A stretch of DNA of 36,398 nucleotides from Rhodothermales bacterium (GCA_012271205.1 JAAXGT010000160.1:1-36398); one strand, 5' to 3'; shown: positions 1 to 9,870, numbered from the stretch's first letter. Numbers and translations are program-made. Notes: generated from the sequence alone by a model not told the origin.

Positions 1-1967
1 GCATTGCCTACAACCGCAATTACCTCTTTTTTGCTTTTCGCTTTCTGGATCGGGATCCGCACTTGATTCGTGCGAAGAATCTTGAACGAGGCGGGCGAAA
101 TGATCGCGATGATCACGCTTACATCGGTCTCGATACCTACTACGACAAGCGGAATGCCTACCTGTTCGAAATGAATGCGCTAGGGACGCAAGATGATGCC
201 ACTATAACGGATGAAAGTATGACGCTGGACAGCTTTTCGTGGGACGCGGTGTTTAGAAGTGAAACCGTGATCGACGAAAAAGGCTGGACTATGGAAGTAT
301 CTATTCCGTTCCGGCAACTGCGTTTTCCCAAGGGCGATGAGATCGAGTTTGGTCTCATGCTCTCCCGTATGATCAACCGCAAGAATGAGCGCGTGATTTG
401 GCCGCCCATAGGATTAGAATTCGGAGGGCCTTTTGGCGTAATCAGTGCGGTGTCCCAGTATGGCAAGCTTACGGGACTAAAGGACATCCACCGGGGAAAG
501 AACATCGAAATCAAGCCTTATGTCATTACCGGGTTGCAGGAGTTCCGTGAAACGTTACAGCATGAGGTTACCGAACAGAGTTTCGAGCGCGACCTAGGGG
601 TAGACTTCAAGTACGGCATCACTAGTAACCTGACGCTGGACTTGACACTGAATACGGATTTTGCCCAAGTAGAAGCAGATAATGTGCGACTGAATTTGAC
701 GCGATTCAGCCTGTTTTTTCCTGAAAAGCGCGAATTTTTTCTGGAGAGAAGTGGCTTGTTTGAGCATGGGAATCCGCGTTCCACGCAAACGTTTTTCTCC
801 CGACGCATTGGACTTACGGAGCAGATTCTGGCTGGTGGACGCATGACGGGCCAAATCGGACGATTTTCAGTAGGCCTGCTCAATATTGAAACCGGCCCCA
901 AATTCAAAGATGTGCTGGGCGAGAAGTCCACCAATAATACAGTGGCACGCGTGCGCACGACGCTTTTTCCGAGGGCTACGGCTGGTGTGATTCTAACGCA
1001 GTACGCCGCTCCCGATCGGACCAATCGGGCGGTGGGTGTGGACGCACAGTACCGGTTCTGGAGTGCGAGTGAATTGAGTGCGTGGTATACGCGAGTGGAT
1101 GAGGAAGGCCCCGATCTGGGCGATGTTGCCGGCCACGCGCGCTTACAGCTGGAAAATGATCTCTACGGTGCAAGCCTCAGCTACACGTCGGTGGGGGCAC
1201 ATTACAATCCAGCATTGGGCTTCGTACGCCGTCGGGATATGCGTTCCTACATGGGGAGTGCCCAGTTTACACCCATCGTGGAATTCAAACAGGTACGCAG
1301 ACTACTGTTTGAAGGCGAGTACAATTATATCGAAAGTCAGAAAGGAGACAAGCAGTCAGAGTTACTGGAACTGTCGGCGGGAGTCGCATTCAACCGACGC
1401 GACAACTTGGCTTTCACCTACAACCGTGAGTTTGAGCGGCTGGAGTCCTCGTTTTTCATTCGTCCGGAAGCAGAGATTCCAAGTGGGGATTATCGGTACG
1501 GTCAGGTAGGTATGCAGGGACAGACGGATTCCAGCCGGCGATTGTTTGGAGAACTCGCGCTGGGAGCGGGAGGGTTCTTTCATGGCAAGCGCTTTGATGT
1601 GATGGCCAGTGCAGGATTCAGGCAGTCCCGTTTCTTGCAGTTGGAGGGAGGGGTAAACTATTCACGCATAGACCTGCCTGTAAACAACGGGCGGTTCGAT
1701 GCAACCACGTTGTCGCTTTCCCTTCTGGCGGCGGCTAACCGAAATCTGTTTGCTACAGCACTGGTGCAATACGACAATTTTACACGTAACATGCAGGCCA
1801 ACATCCGCATCGACTGGATTCACACGCCGGGTAGCGATCTGTTTTTCGTATTTAATACAGCCTACCATTTTGCAGCGGACCATGAACTTTTATTCGATCC
1901 CCGGCGCGACGTGATTTTGAACAACCGGGTGGCAGTCGCGAAACTGACGTACCTCATTCTACTTTAG
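1..1967 (+). CDS. DUF5916 / CBM9-like outer-membrane protein, 5' truncated by window edge
   Basis: The reading frame is open from base 3, so the gene begins left of the window; the TTG at 63 is internal. The first ~130 visible residues are the second half of a family-9-type carbohydrate-binding fold, which starts mid-strand (AYNRNYLFFAFRF). Then comes the DUF5916 signature: a DLTLNTDFAQVEAD segment followed by the NLTRF..FFPEKREFFLE block, and a C-terminal stretch of alternating aromatic and polar strands ending in VAKLTYLILL, typical of an outer-membrane barrel. About 655 residues are visible; family members usually have some 100 more, covering the signal peptide and the rest of the CBM9-like domain. 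The family is common in Bacteroidota, Rhodothermota and Gemmatimonadota, and its function is not established; surface ligand binding or transport is an inference. The AbgT transporter gene starts 15 bases downstream and may be co-transcribed. A decayed paralogue lies at about 7628-8680. Confidence 0.9.
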   Translation, partial: IAYNRNYLFFAFRFLDRDPHLIRAKNLERGGRNDRDDHAYIGLDTYYDKRNAYLFEMNALGTQDDATITDESMTLDSFSWDAVFRSETVIDEKGWTMEVSIPFRQLRFPKGDEIEFGLMLSRMINRKNERVIWPPIGLEFGGPFGVISAVSQYGKLTGLKDIHRGKNIEIKPYVITGLQEFRETLQHEVTEQSFERDLGVDFKYGITSNLTLDLTLNTDFAQVEADNVRLNLTRFSLFFPEKREFFLERSGLFEHGNPRSTQTFFSRRIGLTEQILAGGRMTGQIGRFSVGLLNIETGPKFKDVLGEKSTNNTVARVRTTLFPRATAGVILTQYAAPDRTNRAVGVDAQYRFWSASELSAWYTRVDEEGPDLGDVAGHARLQLENDLYGASLSYTSVGAHYNPALGFVRRRDMRSYMGSAQFTPIVEFKQVRRLLFEGEYNYIESQKGDKQSELLELSAGVAFNRRDNLAFTYNREFERLESSFFIRPEAEIPSGDYRYGQVGMQGQTDSSRRLFGELALGAGGFFHGKRFDVMASAGFRQSRFLQLEGGVNYSRIDLPVNNGRFDATTLSLSLLAAANRNLFATALVQYDNFTRNMQANIRIDWIHTPGSDLFFVFNTAYHFAADHELLFDPRRDVILNNRVAVAKLTYLILL

Positions 1968-1982
1968 ACATTTTTACAGCTG

Positions 1983-3542
1983 ATGGAGCATTCCATTCCG
2001 GATTCTGAACGCCGAGGATTAGTCGATCGGTGTCTGGGCGGCATCGAGGTAGTGGGCAACAAGCTCCCGGATCCGTCGATGCTGTTCTTGTTGTCGCTGG
2101 TCATCGTTTGGGTTCTGTCAGCCCTTTTGTCCAACTTTACGTTCAGCAGTGTAGTAGATCCGCGCACGGATGCACCGCTCATTATTAACAACTTGCTCAC
2201 GGGTGCGGCACTGACCGACTTCTTGTCGCGGATGGTCGGGATATTCACTGGTTTTGCCCCATTGGGTGTGGTGCTGGTGGCCATGCTTGGTGTGGGAGTT
2301 GCAGATGAGGCGGGTTACTTTAACACGGGCATCAAATTGCTGCTGGCCAAGACTTCGGTCAGATTTTTAACCCCGGTGGTCGTACTGGTCGGTTTATTAA
2401 GTCACAGCGCGGTCGATGCCGGGTACGTATTGGTGATTCCTCTGGGCGGCGTGATCTTTTATGCAGCCGGACGACATCCACTGGCTGGCATTGCGGCGGC
2501 ATTTGCGGGAGTTTCGGGTGGATTCAGCGCCAATCCGTTGCCATCTGCTCTGGATCCGCTATTGCAGGGATTCACACAACCCGCTGCCCAGATCCTGGAT
2601 TCGGAAGTGTTGGTCAACCCGCTTTGCAATTACTTTTTCACGAGCGTGTCCAGTGTGCTCATCATTGCGCTCGGCTGGTTTATCACTGATCGTGTCGTCG
2701 AGCCGCGTTTGAATCGCAACACGGCAGTGGATGAGGAGGCGGAGCAAGCCCCGGAAATGCAGACCATTGGTGTGCGTGAACGCCGAGGTTTTTGGTGGGC
2801 AACTGCGGTAATGGGATTAGGTCTCGTTGTATTGGTCCTGACGCTGATTCCGGCAGGGTCACCGTTCAGGGATGCGAGCGGATCGCTGAACTCGTTTCAG
2901 GCGCCGATCATGCAGTCCATTGTGCCGCTGATTTTTCTGTTGTTTCTGGTGCCGGGTGTTGTGTATGGCTTTGTGGCCGGAGCATTTCGCAACTCCAAGG
3001 ATATGGTCGACGCAATGACGAAGGCCATGCACGGCATGTCGTATTACATTGTGATGGCATTTTTCTGTGCACTGTTTGTGCATGCGTTTGGCGACTCCAA
3101 TATAGGTGCATTATTGGCGCTCAAGGGCGCGGCGCTACTCCAGGCCTTGGCACTGCCCGGCCCGGTCACCATACTGGGCATAATCTTTTTGACGGCGTTC
3201 GTAAACCTATTTGTCGGTTCCGCGTCTGCCAAATGGGCCCTGTTAGCCCCCATCTTCGTACCCATGCTTATGCAAGTGGGGATTTCGCCTGAGCTGACAC
3301 AGGCGGCGTACCGGATTGGGGATTCCTCGTCAAATATCATCACGCCGCTGATGCCGTACTTTCCATTGGTCGTCGTTTACTGCCAGCGGTATGTCAAGAA
3401 GACAGGAATCGGGACGCTGACTTCATTTATGCTGCCATACTCCATCACGTTCATAGTTATTTGGACAGCTTTCCTGATCATCTATTGGCTTTTGGGCGTG
3501 CCGCTGGGATTGGGTGCGGCGTACACTTATCCTCCCATGTAG
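1983..3542 (+). CDS. AbgT-family transporter (p-aminobenzoyl-glutamate transporter family)
   Basis: A 519-residue inner-membrane protein. The N-terminus (RCLGGIEVVGNKLPDPSMLF) is the characteristic AbgT opening, where a short amphipathic segment precedes the first membrane helix. Further hydrophobic segments continue to the C-terminus, with a conserved NLFVGSASAKWALLAP block and a following GDSSSNIITPLMPYFPL hairpin-like motif. E. coli AbgT imports p-aminobenzoyl-glutamate. Other family members (MtrF, YdaH) have been described as sulfonamide and PABA exporters driven by proton exchange, so import or export cannot be told from sequence alone. No amidohydrolase partners (abgA/abgB) are adjacent, which weakens a folate-catabolite import assignment. 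The gene follows the DUF5916 gene by 15 bases and is convergent with the large secreted-protein gene. Length and start are normal for the family. Confidence 0.9.
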   Translation: MEHSIPDSERRGLVDRCLGGIEVVGNKLPDPSMLFLLSLVIVWVLSALLSNFTFSSVVDPRTDAPLIINNLLTGAALTDFLSRMVGIFTGFAPLGVVLVAMLGVGVADEAGYFNTGIKLLLAKTSVRFLTPVVVLVGLLSHSAVDAGYVLVIPLGGVIFYAAGRHPLAGIAAAFAGVSGGFSANPLPSALDPLLQGFTQPAAQILDSEVLVNPLCNYFFTSVSSVLIIALGWFITDRVVEPRLNRNTAVDEEAEQAPEMQTIGVRERRGFWWATAVMGLGLVVLVLTLIPAGSPFRDASGSLNSFQAPIMQSIVPLIFLLFLVPGVVYGFVAGAFRNSKDMVDAMTKAMHGMSYYIVMAFFCALFVHAFGDSNIGALLALKGAALLQALALPGPVTILGIIFLTAFVNLFVGSASAKWALLAPIFVPMLMQVGISPELTQAAYRIGDSSSNIITPLMPYFPLVVVYCQRYVKKTGIGTLTSFMLPYSITFIVIWTAFLIIYWLLGVPLGLGAAYTYPPM

Positions 3543-3816
3543 CAGTATGTCAGTTGGGAGCTCCATAGGGCGCATCATTCAAAGTCTTCTGCGCGGCTTC
3601 ACCCGTGCGCTCTTTCGCTCCATTTTCCGTCGCTGACGGGCTTTGCAGACGGCACAATCAGGCGGACTCGCACTTTATGTGTGTTCACGTGATGAGGATA
3701 AGGAGGGAAGGCAGGCCGGAATGACTTCGTTACACTTCGGGTGATCAAGGCCTTTGAGGGGTTCATTCCCGATTGCGAAGCGGTCTCGCAAGGCATGTGG
3801 TCGAGCTATACCGGGA

Positions 3817-6800
3817 TTAGTATACACTGAGGTGGGCCTGCTTTTTGACGACGGCAAACTTCAGTGCAGTTTCGCCGACTCCGGGTACTTCGACGTGAAT
3901 CAGGTACAGGCCGCTTGCAATGGGCAGGTTGTGATCGGTGGTCAGATTCCAGGAAAGTGTGCCCATGCCCTTCGACTGCTTTCGGATCGTCTTGATGAGT
4001 GTACCATTGAGCGTAAACACGCGAATGATTGCCACGTCCGGCAGGTTTGTAAAGCGGACCTCGGCAGCGAACTTGTTGACTTCATAACTGGATGCGCCGA
4101 CGTACGGGTTCGGCACGATACCGATGTCTTCCAGCCGCCTTCGGGCGGTCGTCGGATCCGGTGCATGGACTCCGTATCCAACCATAGACGCCGTGTGCAC
4201 GTCGCCCGGCTGGTTTGGCTTATTCGTCTCAATCCGGAGAATCGTGCCTGCTTCGGGCAAGTTTTGTGGATATGGTGGCATGGTGCCGCCATTGTGCAGG
4301 ATGAGCACAATGCGGGCCATGATTTCTTCCAGGCTGCCGCCGTTGATCCAGTAGGCGTTATAGCCATGTTCACCCGGCGTCAAGTCTTCCGGGCGGTAGA
4401 AGTACACCCAGTCCGAGACCGGATCATCAGCTCCGCTGGAAGCTGGATGGTCTCCGCCGATATCGAACACGCCATCGAGGTGTCCTCCGCCGCAGTGTGC
4501 TGTGTCACAAATAGCTGGTACCAGCCGCACGTCATCGCTCGGATCATTGGGTGTCTCGATACCCGTGTCCCAAAGCTCGAAGGGGACTTCCATAACCAGC
4601 GGTTCGACCTGTCCAAACGGACGGAAGCCGAGACAATCGTCGGGTTCATCGATGCCGTTTATTCTGTCACGGCACCGCTGTGTAAAGCGCATTTCGTAGT
4701 CTCGGGGGCCCAAGGCATCGAGATTGTCCCCGCCACGCAGCACGCGGCCCGTGAAGCTGGTTCCGAGCAGGATCGGACCATAAGTGCCGGATGTCGCCCC
4801 GCCGGCATTGATGCCCCACCGCGTGTTGGCTGTGTGTTGCTGACGCCCAATGGTGCCGGATCCCAGTTCCTGTGGATCGGGAAAGCCCAGCCCGTCGAAC
4901 TTGGCGGATTCGGGTGGATCAAGCGGTCCGGTTGCATTCGCCGTAATCAGAAAGTCACTGAACCCGTTTATCGGACTGACTATGGAGAACTGCAACCCGT
5001 CCAAAAGCATGACATTGGGTCGCTGCGGCGCCGGCCAGCCAGCCGCCGCACCGTCAAAGATGACCGTGCCGTCACGCTTAATGTCGTACGTAATCGATCT
5101 GTCGCGCTTCGAACGGGGCGGCGCTACCCTTGGGTCAATAACACGGCCCTCCTCTACCACACGCGTGCGTTCAGCGTCTTCCAGGACATAGAACTCCACT
5201 GAATAGGTTGCGTCCTGGAGTACACCCGGGTTCACGACGTTGGCCCAGACCCTACCATCCCCGATACCGGCGTTGTTAAATTCAAAGTCGGGGGTGGCAT
5301 GGCTCTTAAACGCGGCCAGCGCTGCCTCCGAGAGCACACTGGTTGATCGGGCCGGTATGACTTCGATGCGTCGAGCCGGGCCGCGCAACACTTTCGGCAC
5401 GGAGGCGTCGTTGAAGGCATAGGCCTGCACGCCAAAGTGATATGTCCGGTAATTGGTCAGCCCTGGAATCACATGATATGTCTGCACGCCGCGATCCGTC
5501 CCCGTAGCCGTCACGCGTCGCAACCCGCTTGGAGGAGCGTCAATAACCCGCTGCACTCCGTTCGGGACATCGTAGACCATGATCGTTTGTCCGATCTGGT
5601 CAAGCGCATTTTCGTACTGGATGACCTCGTATCCTTCAAACAGATACTCGTTATGGTTCGGTGGCACCAAGGGATTTTCCATCCTGTAACTTTCCAGGAA
5701 GTTGTTGGACATCACGCCATTGGACCATTCCAGGATCACCTGCCCATCCATTGGAGTCGCCGTCACATGAGGGGCATCGGGCGGTGAGGGCAGCAGAAAG
5801 CTCGTATTGTACCAGGCCTGCGTCAATTTGCCGGCCTCTTTCACTTTCTGTGCGGAATCATAGTTGTCCGTTCCACGTGCCCATACGATCCCGAATATGA
5901 TTTGTTGGGAGTCCCCGGGCTCCATCGTGAAGGGGCCGGTGCCCATCACGATGCGACGGTCGGCGGGTGCAATGTCCATTCCTAGGCCGTCAGAGTTGCA
6001 TTCGGACCAGTACTGGCACATGTCGTCATTGTAGCCCATGTCTCCCGCAAACATGTATCTCGTGCATGTTTCGGAAAATATCCGCCCATATCCTCCTTCA
6101 GTGACACACCGGCCGTCTTTCCATCGGCCCCGCATATAGTTATAATGGTGTAGTGCTGTAGTTGGATCTCCCGAGTTCCCTCCACCTCCATAAAAGGCCG
6201 TGAAGCTGGTCATTTCGAGGTTGCGGAAATCCGGCACACTGCTGCCGCCCACATTAGCTATGTCACCGGGCGAGGGCACAATAGGCCCTTGAAAAAGGTC
6301 GTAGCCCACGGCAGGTGCAGGGGAGCCATAACCATCATCGCCCTCGTCATTATTATCCGCGTTCCAGACCATGCCCATGTTCAGTGTGGTATCAGATGCT
6401 GTCCAGTCATCCTGAAAGTTGCCCAGATCCACGTCGGAAAAGATGGCCAAGTGCACGTCAGTAAAGGATTCCTGACCCTTGTAGAAGAAGTCGTACACGT
6501 AGAAAGTAGCATTGTCGATATCCCCGCCTGTATTAAATGCAAATGCGAGTACGTGCACTTCCAGCCCGATGGGTAGCGAGGCGGCGCCAAGGTGCTCATT
6601 CCCGCGATCATTCATGATCCACCAGATGGACTGCTGCCCCAGTATTGCCGGGCGTTCGCCTCGCCTCAGGTCAATGACGCGATCTGCCCGTTCCGCCAAC
6701 GGCAGGTCAAGTAGCAATACTTGCTCGCCGTCCTCGTCAATCTCGCCATCTTTGTCATCGTCCGCGCCATTGTCAGGCGGCGCATACGTCGGGGCACCGA

Positions 6801-7215
6801 GGCCGGTCGGCCAGTCGCGCAGGTCCTTTGTCGTCACGCCCGAGGCTTCATATTCTTGGATATCTGCCAAACTAATCTTGTAGAGCCGGTCGAATTTGGA
6901 GCAATCTGGAGGCGGGTGGCCCATTTCGTCCAATGGACCCGCCCAGAAATGATAGCTGTGGTACCGGGCCGCTGCCACACGGAGTTCACCACCAGTATAG
7001 CCGCCGATCCAGATTCCGGATGTAAAGATGGCTTGAGTGCCCCCGTCCTTGGGCACCTCGTACACATGCGGACTGCCGCGCCAGAAAAGGTTGCCGTTAT
7101 TAAAAATGCGGGCCCGGACGTTGTTAACGTCGAGATAGGCTTCCCCGAGTGTCGGTGTACAGGCGCCAACCTGTGCGCCGGCATATTTGATTAGGCATGC
7201 CGCGTGCAGCGTCAC
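3817..7215 (-). CDS. Large secreted protein with fibronectin III-like region and T9SS-type C-terminal sorting domain
   Basis: 1132 residues from a GTG at 7215. An acidic DxDxDG-type segment (NGADDDKDGEIDEDGE, about residues 149-164) looks like a calcium-binding loop. A fibronectin III-like region follows at roughly 477-625 (PPDAPHVTATPMDGQVILEW). The last ~85 residues have the type IX secretion sorting-domain pattern: IVPNPYVG, then VRFTNLPDVAIIRVFTLNG, then a GLYLIHV strand. Similar multi-domain proteins are frequent in Rhodothermales and related groups; no enzymatic motif was found. The start is odd. The frame continues upstream of the GTG with more hydrophobic residues (FPWYISLIVV), as expected for a signal peptide, but there is no ATG, GTG or TTG before the next in-frame stop. 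A CTG at 7251 is the only likely alternative. A 482-codon open frame on the opposite strand within this gene is a shadow. Confidence 0.8.
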   Translation of the reverse strand: MTLHAACLIKYAGAQVGACTPTLGEAYLDVNNVRARIFNNGNLFWRGSPHVYEVPKDGGTQAIFTSGIWIGGYTGGELRVAAARYHSYHFWAGPLDEMGHPPPDCSKFDRLYKISLADIQEYEASGVTTKDLRDWPTGLGAPTYAPPDNGADDDKDGEIDEDGEQVLLLDLPLAERADRVIDLRRGERPAILGQQSIWWIMNDRGNEHLGAASLPIGLEVHVLAFAFNTGGDIDNATFYVYDFFYKGQESFTDVHLAIFSDVDLGNFQDDWTASDTTLNMGMVWNADNNDEGDDGYGSPAPAVGYDLFQGPIVPSPGDIANVGGSSVPDFRNLEMTSFTAFYGGGGNSGDPTTALHHYNYMRGRWKDGRCVTEGGYGRIFSETCTRYMFAGDMGYNDDMCQYWSECNSDGLGMDIAPADRRIVMGTGPFTMEPGDSQQIIFGIVWARGTDNYDSAQKVKEAGKLTQAWYNTSFLLPSPPDAPHVTATPMDGQVILEWSNGVMSNNFLESYRMENPLVPPNHNEYLFEGYEVIQYENALDQIGQTIMVYDVPNGVQRVIDAPPSGLRRVTATGTDRGVQTYHVIPGLTNYRTYHFGVQAYAFNDASVPKVLRGPARRIEVIPARSTSVLSEAALAAFKSHATPDFEFNNAGIGDGRVWANVVNPGVLQDATYSVEFYVLEDAERTRVVEEGRVIDPRVAPPRSKRDRSITYDIKRDGTVIFDGAAAGWPAPQRPNVMLLDGLQFSIVSPINGFSDFLITANATGPLDPPESAKFDGLGFPDPQELGSGTIGRQQHTANTRWGINAGGATSGTYGPILLGTSFTGRVLRGGDNLDALGPRDYEMRFTQRCRDRINGIDEPDDCLGFRPFGQVEPLVMEVPFELWDTGIETPNDPSDDVRLVPAICDTAHCGGGHLDGVFDIGGDHPASSGADDPVSDWVYFYRPEDLTPGEHGYNAYWINGGSLEEIMARIVLILHNGGTMPPYPQNLPEAGTILRIETNKPNQPGDVHTASMVGYGVHAPDPTTARRRLEDIGIVPNPYVGASSYEVNKFAAEVRFTNLPDVAIIRVFTLNGTLIKTIRKQSKGMGTLSWNLTTDHNLPIASGLYLIHVEVPGVGETALKFAVVKKQAHLSVY

Positions 7216-7627
7216 AACGATAAGAGATATGTACCAGGGAAATCGAGGCAGCTGGATACTGTGGCTTCTATGTAATTTCGGATATCAAGGTGGCAGCTTC
7301 CGGGAGGGAAGTGTACTAATTCCACGGATCGGCTGCGCCAATGAAGGTGTGGCAGACTCGGTTAGCAGAACAATACGTGCCCAAGCTAAAGCAGGATCGG
7401 AGAGGGGGCCATTGGATTGTCTCGCAAATGCCCAAGGATTCCCTAATGTCCTGTCCAGTACGCCAATCAGCATGCTGCCTTATCCTTACAAAGTACACCG
7501 CTGGCTTTGGGTGGAACCCAATTCCGCTTTGCGGTCCACTGCTTCGAACGCCCCACGGCACGGATGGCTTATCGGGGACTGGTGCCCTCCCCGCGGTCAT
7601 CGGGAGCCTCGCTCCGTTACGGCTCCA
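7216..7627. other. Intergenic stretch without a recognised gene
   Basis: About 410 bases between the large secreted-protein gene and the decayed DUF5916 remnant. The bases next to 7215 code in frame for a hydrophobic peptide continuous with the secreted protein, so the true start probably lies at about 7251. The rest has only short unrelated frames on both strands and no tRNA, clear terminator or repeat that I could see. It may contain the eroded 3' end of the remnant to its right. Confidence 0.5.
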
Positions 7628-8680
7628 TCACCCAGACCGGCCACGTGCCGGCGCGCCAAGCCCGGGTCCGCGCGGCCGGGAAGTATACTCGTTATCCCCG
7701 ATGCCACGCCTCGACGTCTTCCGGCTTGGTACCCACGATTCGCTTATGAACCACTGTCCGTCGGAAGCAGGCGTAAATGCTTCGTTGGAGGCCCATTCTG
7801 TTGCGCCATATTCGCGCCCCATGCCCATCTCGAGGGAGAGGTCAACACGTGATGATGCAATCCTCTCAACCTTTGGACCCTTTTCCGGCGATAGGCCACC
7901 ATTCCCATAGAAGCCTGCCTCAGCGCGTAGCTGAAGCTGCCAGATGCGCTGCGTATCGCTGGTCACCTCGATATCGAAGTTGGCTTCTCGGGGGCGTGCA
8001 CGTGGTCCTAGGCCACTCGTCCCGGTGACGTCGTATCCACCTAGGAGGTAGTCGATGCGGATGCCAAGCTCGATCTCCTGAAAGCCCCGTTTGGTCCAGT
8101 CGGAGCTAAAGTAAAAGCCGATACCGTTTGAGAGGAGATCTCTGTAGGAGAACCCACTGTCTCCAAACAGGCGGAGGTCGCCCCGCTGGAAGGGACCCAC
8201 CGGGCGGCCATCGTTGATCTGGTGGAAGAAGCCACCGAAGAGGTTGATATAATTGTTTTGGTGCAGTCGTCCCACATCGTTGGGATTGAACTCGTCGCTA
8301 ATCACTGTGAGTCCCGAAGAGAGGTTCCAGATAGATCGTTGCCGGTCAAATCCTGCCGTGAAGGCAAAGCCGGAATCCATGTTGCCGTCCTCTAGTCGAT
8401 GGGTAAGCTGGACTGGCCATCAAAACGATACTTGTTACTGTTGAAGCGAAGGTCCCAATTGAGGCGGCGCTGATCCGCCGCGTTGTTAAAGTAGGTCACC
8501 ATGCCCCGACGTTCGATAAGCTGCCGATCTGTTGCTGCGCGCGACCAACACCATAATAATTGGTAGGATTGAACTTTTACTGGTAGTAGCACCAGAGAAG
8601 CCAAAAGAAAGGGGTGAAAGGGCTGCATTCGATCCAAGTAACACTGATACTCCGTGAGCACCACCAAACGGGTTATCCAT
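7628..8680 (-). pseudogene. Decayed DUF5916 outer-membrane barrel gene (C-terminal part)
   Basis: A 250-codon frame (8380 to 7628) reads as the C-terminal barrel of a DUF5916 protein. Recognisable pieces are a WNLSSGLTVISDEFNPNDVGR block, where NPND-G is a family hallmark, a GPRARPREANFDIEVTSD block matching the GP...RP......SD pattern, and alternating barrel strands between. No start codon in the expected place, N-terminal CBM9 half or signal peptide is present. Immediately upstream, a different frame (8667 to 8392) carries TYFNNAADQRRLNWDLRFNS and ends in a stop; moving one base brings it into register with LEDGNMDSGF, indicating a single-base frameshift near 8390. Residues after about GQWFISESW no longer resemble the family, so the 3' end has also eroded. 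This is a second, dead copy of the family seen intact at the left edge. The assignment of the 8392-8680 part is weaker. Confidence 0.6.
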
Positions 8681-8689
8681 GGCTCGAAA

Positions 8690-9010
8690 GCGACGTCCCC
8701 TAGACGCGGGCGAACGCCCCAGTTCTACGCACTACTAAAGCAAAAGTATTTCCTACGGAAGATTGTCGCGTATTGGGGGCGATCGCCGTCAACGATCAAG
8801 CAAGAGCTGGACCGCCACCGACGGCTGTGCGGCGATTATGATCCCGAAGATGCGGGGGCTGCTATGCGCAACCGGCGCGCATGGTCTCCAGCCCGTAGCA
8901 CTCCATGACGTCAGTTCTGTGGGAGACGGAGAGCTGGCCGTTGTTGCGTCGGGGCTAGAGTCCGGAACAGATTGCAGGCCGGCACTGGGCGTGGGAGACA
9001 GGCCTTAGCA
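8690..9010 (+). pseudogene. IS30-family transposase remnant
   Basis: The first frame (from about 8690 to 8908) contains IVAYWGRSPSTIKQELDRH, the helix-turn-helix of IS30-type transposases, normally IA..LGRSPSTISREL.RN, followed by a YDPEDAGAAMRNRR segment like the usual Y.A..A...A..RR. A different frame then reads LLRRG, a TAG stop at 8956-8958, then SPEQIAGR. The conserved IS30 motif here is WSPEQIAGRL, so the tryptophan codon has become amber. A frameshift between about 8900 and 8930 and the loss of the DDE catalytic domain mean the element is dead. No terminal inverted repeats were identified. It abuts the decayed DUF5916 gene and may have been involved in its breakage. Confidence 0.65.
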
Positions 9011-9128
9011 GATTCGCTGGTTGGATTCATTCAGGTTCACGATTTCACCGGGGCTGGGCACTGAGATTTGTACAGATTGTGCAATTACTCAGGCAGGTTG
9101 TGCCCAAATGATGTTACAACAACACGAG

Positions 9129-9800
9129 CTATGGCTGACTGACACCTGTGGAATCGGCGACGTTGATCAACTGAAAGCGGACAGGCAAACGCATTCGCAC
9201 GCGAACCAACCGCCCGTCTTGTTGTCCGGGAATGAAGGCCGTCCGGCGTAAAGCACGTACGGCAGCCGAGTCACAAAGTGGGTGTAAAGGCTGCGTGACC
9301 CGAACATCACTGGTAGAACCGTCTGTATTGACAGTAAAGGTGAGAACCAAAAGGCCCTCGATACCCTGCATGATGGCCTCCTCCGGGTAATCAATCTGAA
9401 TATAGTATGCTCCGATCCCGCCGGAAATGGCGGGCATGTGCTCCACAAAATTCAGTACCGGCAGTTTCCCTAACTCAAATCGCTGGTCCTGCGACTCCGC
9501 CAGTGTGTCCTCCACTTCCTGAATTAACACTTCCTCTCCAGCGCCTGGGATAGCCCTCGGAGACTCGCCAACGCGCGCATTATGGGCGGAGAGCACCGTG
9601 GCAACTCCTGCGTTGGGTTGCCATACATTGCTCAGGCTAAAGGTTTCGAGGGATGGGCGATAGAAGTGTCGCCATCCTACAGGTTGCAGCCTTTCATGAA
9701 TCGGCAGCTTGAAGCACAACGTGACGAGCAGTAGGCTAGAGGCGAGCGCTATCATGAGGCGAAAAGGGTAGGCCCGGCGATGCTCGTTCCGGGAACGCAT
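9129..9800 (-). CDS. TonB-like energy-transducing protein
   Basis: A 223-residue protein with one N-terminal membrane anchor (about residues 15-31, LMIALASSLLLVTLCF) and a C-terminal TonB domain (about 130-215). That domain shows YPEEAIMQGIEGLLVLTFTV, then DG.TSDVRVTQ, then AAVRALRRTAFIPGQQDGR, and finally RMRLPVRFQL. TonB couples the proton-motive force, through ExbB/ExbD, to outer-membrane receptors; in Bacteroidota many genomes carry several such proteins. The linker (about 32-125) lacks the usual proline/lysine repeats and no exbB, exbD or receptor gene is adjacent, so its partner is unknown. The ATG at 9800 puts the anchor at the normal place. The gene is divergent from the acuI-like gene, with 70 bases between the starts. 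Confidence 0.8.
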   Translation of the reverse strand: MRSRNEHRRAYPFRLMIALASSLLLVTLCFKLPIHERLQPVGWRHFYRPSLETFSLSNVWQPNAGVATVLSAHNARVGESPRAIPGAGEEVLIQEVEDTLAESQDQRFELGKLPVLNFVEHMPAISGGIGAYYIQIDYPEEAIMQGIEGLLVLTFTVNTDGSTSDVRVTQPLHPLCDSAAVRALRRTAFIPGQQDGRLVRVRMRLPVRFQLINVADSTGVSQP

Positions 9801-9822
9801 GGCGGTTCTAAGCGCTTTATCC

Positions 9823-9851
9823 TTAATGTATACCCCCTAATGTGGTCTAAT
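9823..9851 (+). promoter_or_regulatory. Candidate sigma-70-like promoter for the acuI-like gene
   Basis: TTAATG (9823-9828), a 17-base spacer, and TCTAAT (9846-9851; 5 of 6 bases of TATAAT) precede the ATG at 9871. The -35 match is poor. The 70-base gap also serves the divergent TonB-like gene, which has a TATACAT sequence on the minus strand in the same space. Pattern match only. Confidence 0.3.
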
Positions 9852-9870
9852 AAGTTACATCGTTTTCTGA

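Noticed and set aside
3754-5202. 482-codon open frame on the plus strand
   Set aside because: It lies antisense to the large secreted protein, has no recognisable domain and a composition rich in R, C, V and H; a shadow of the GC-biased codons of the real gene.
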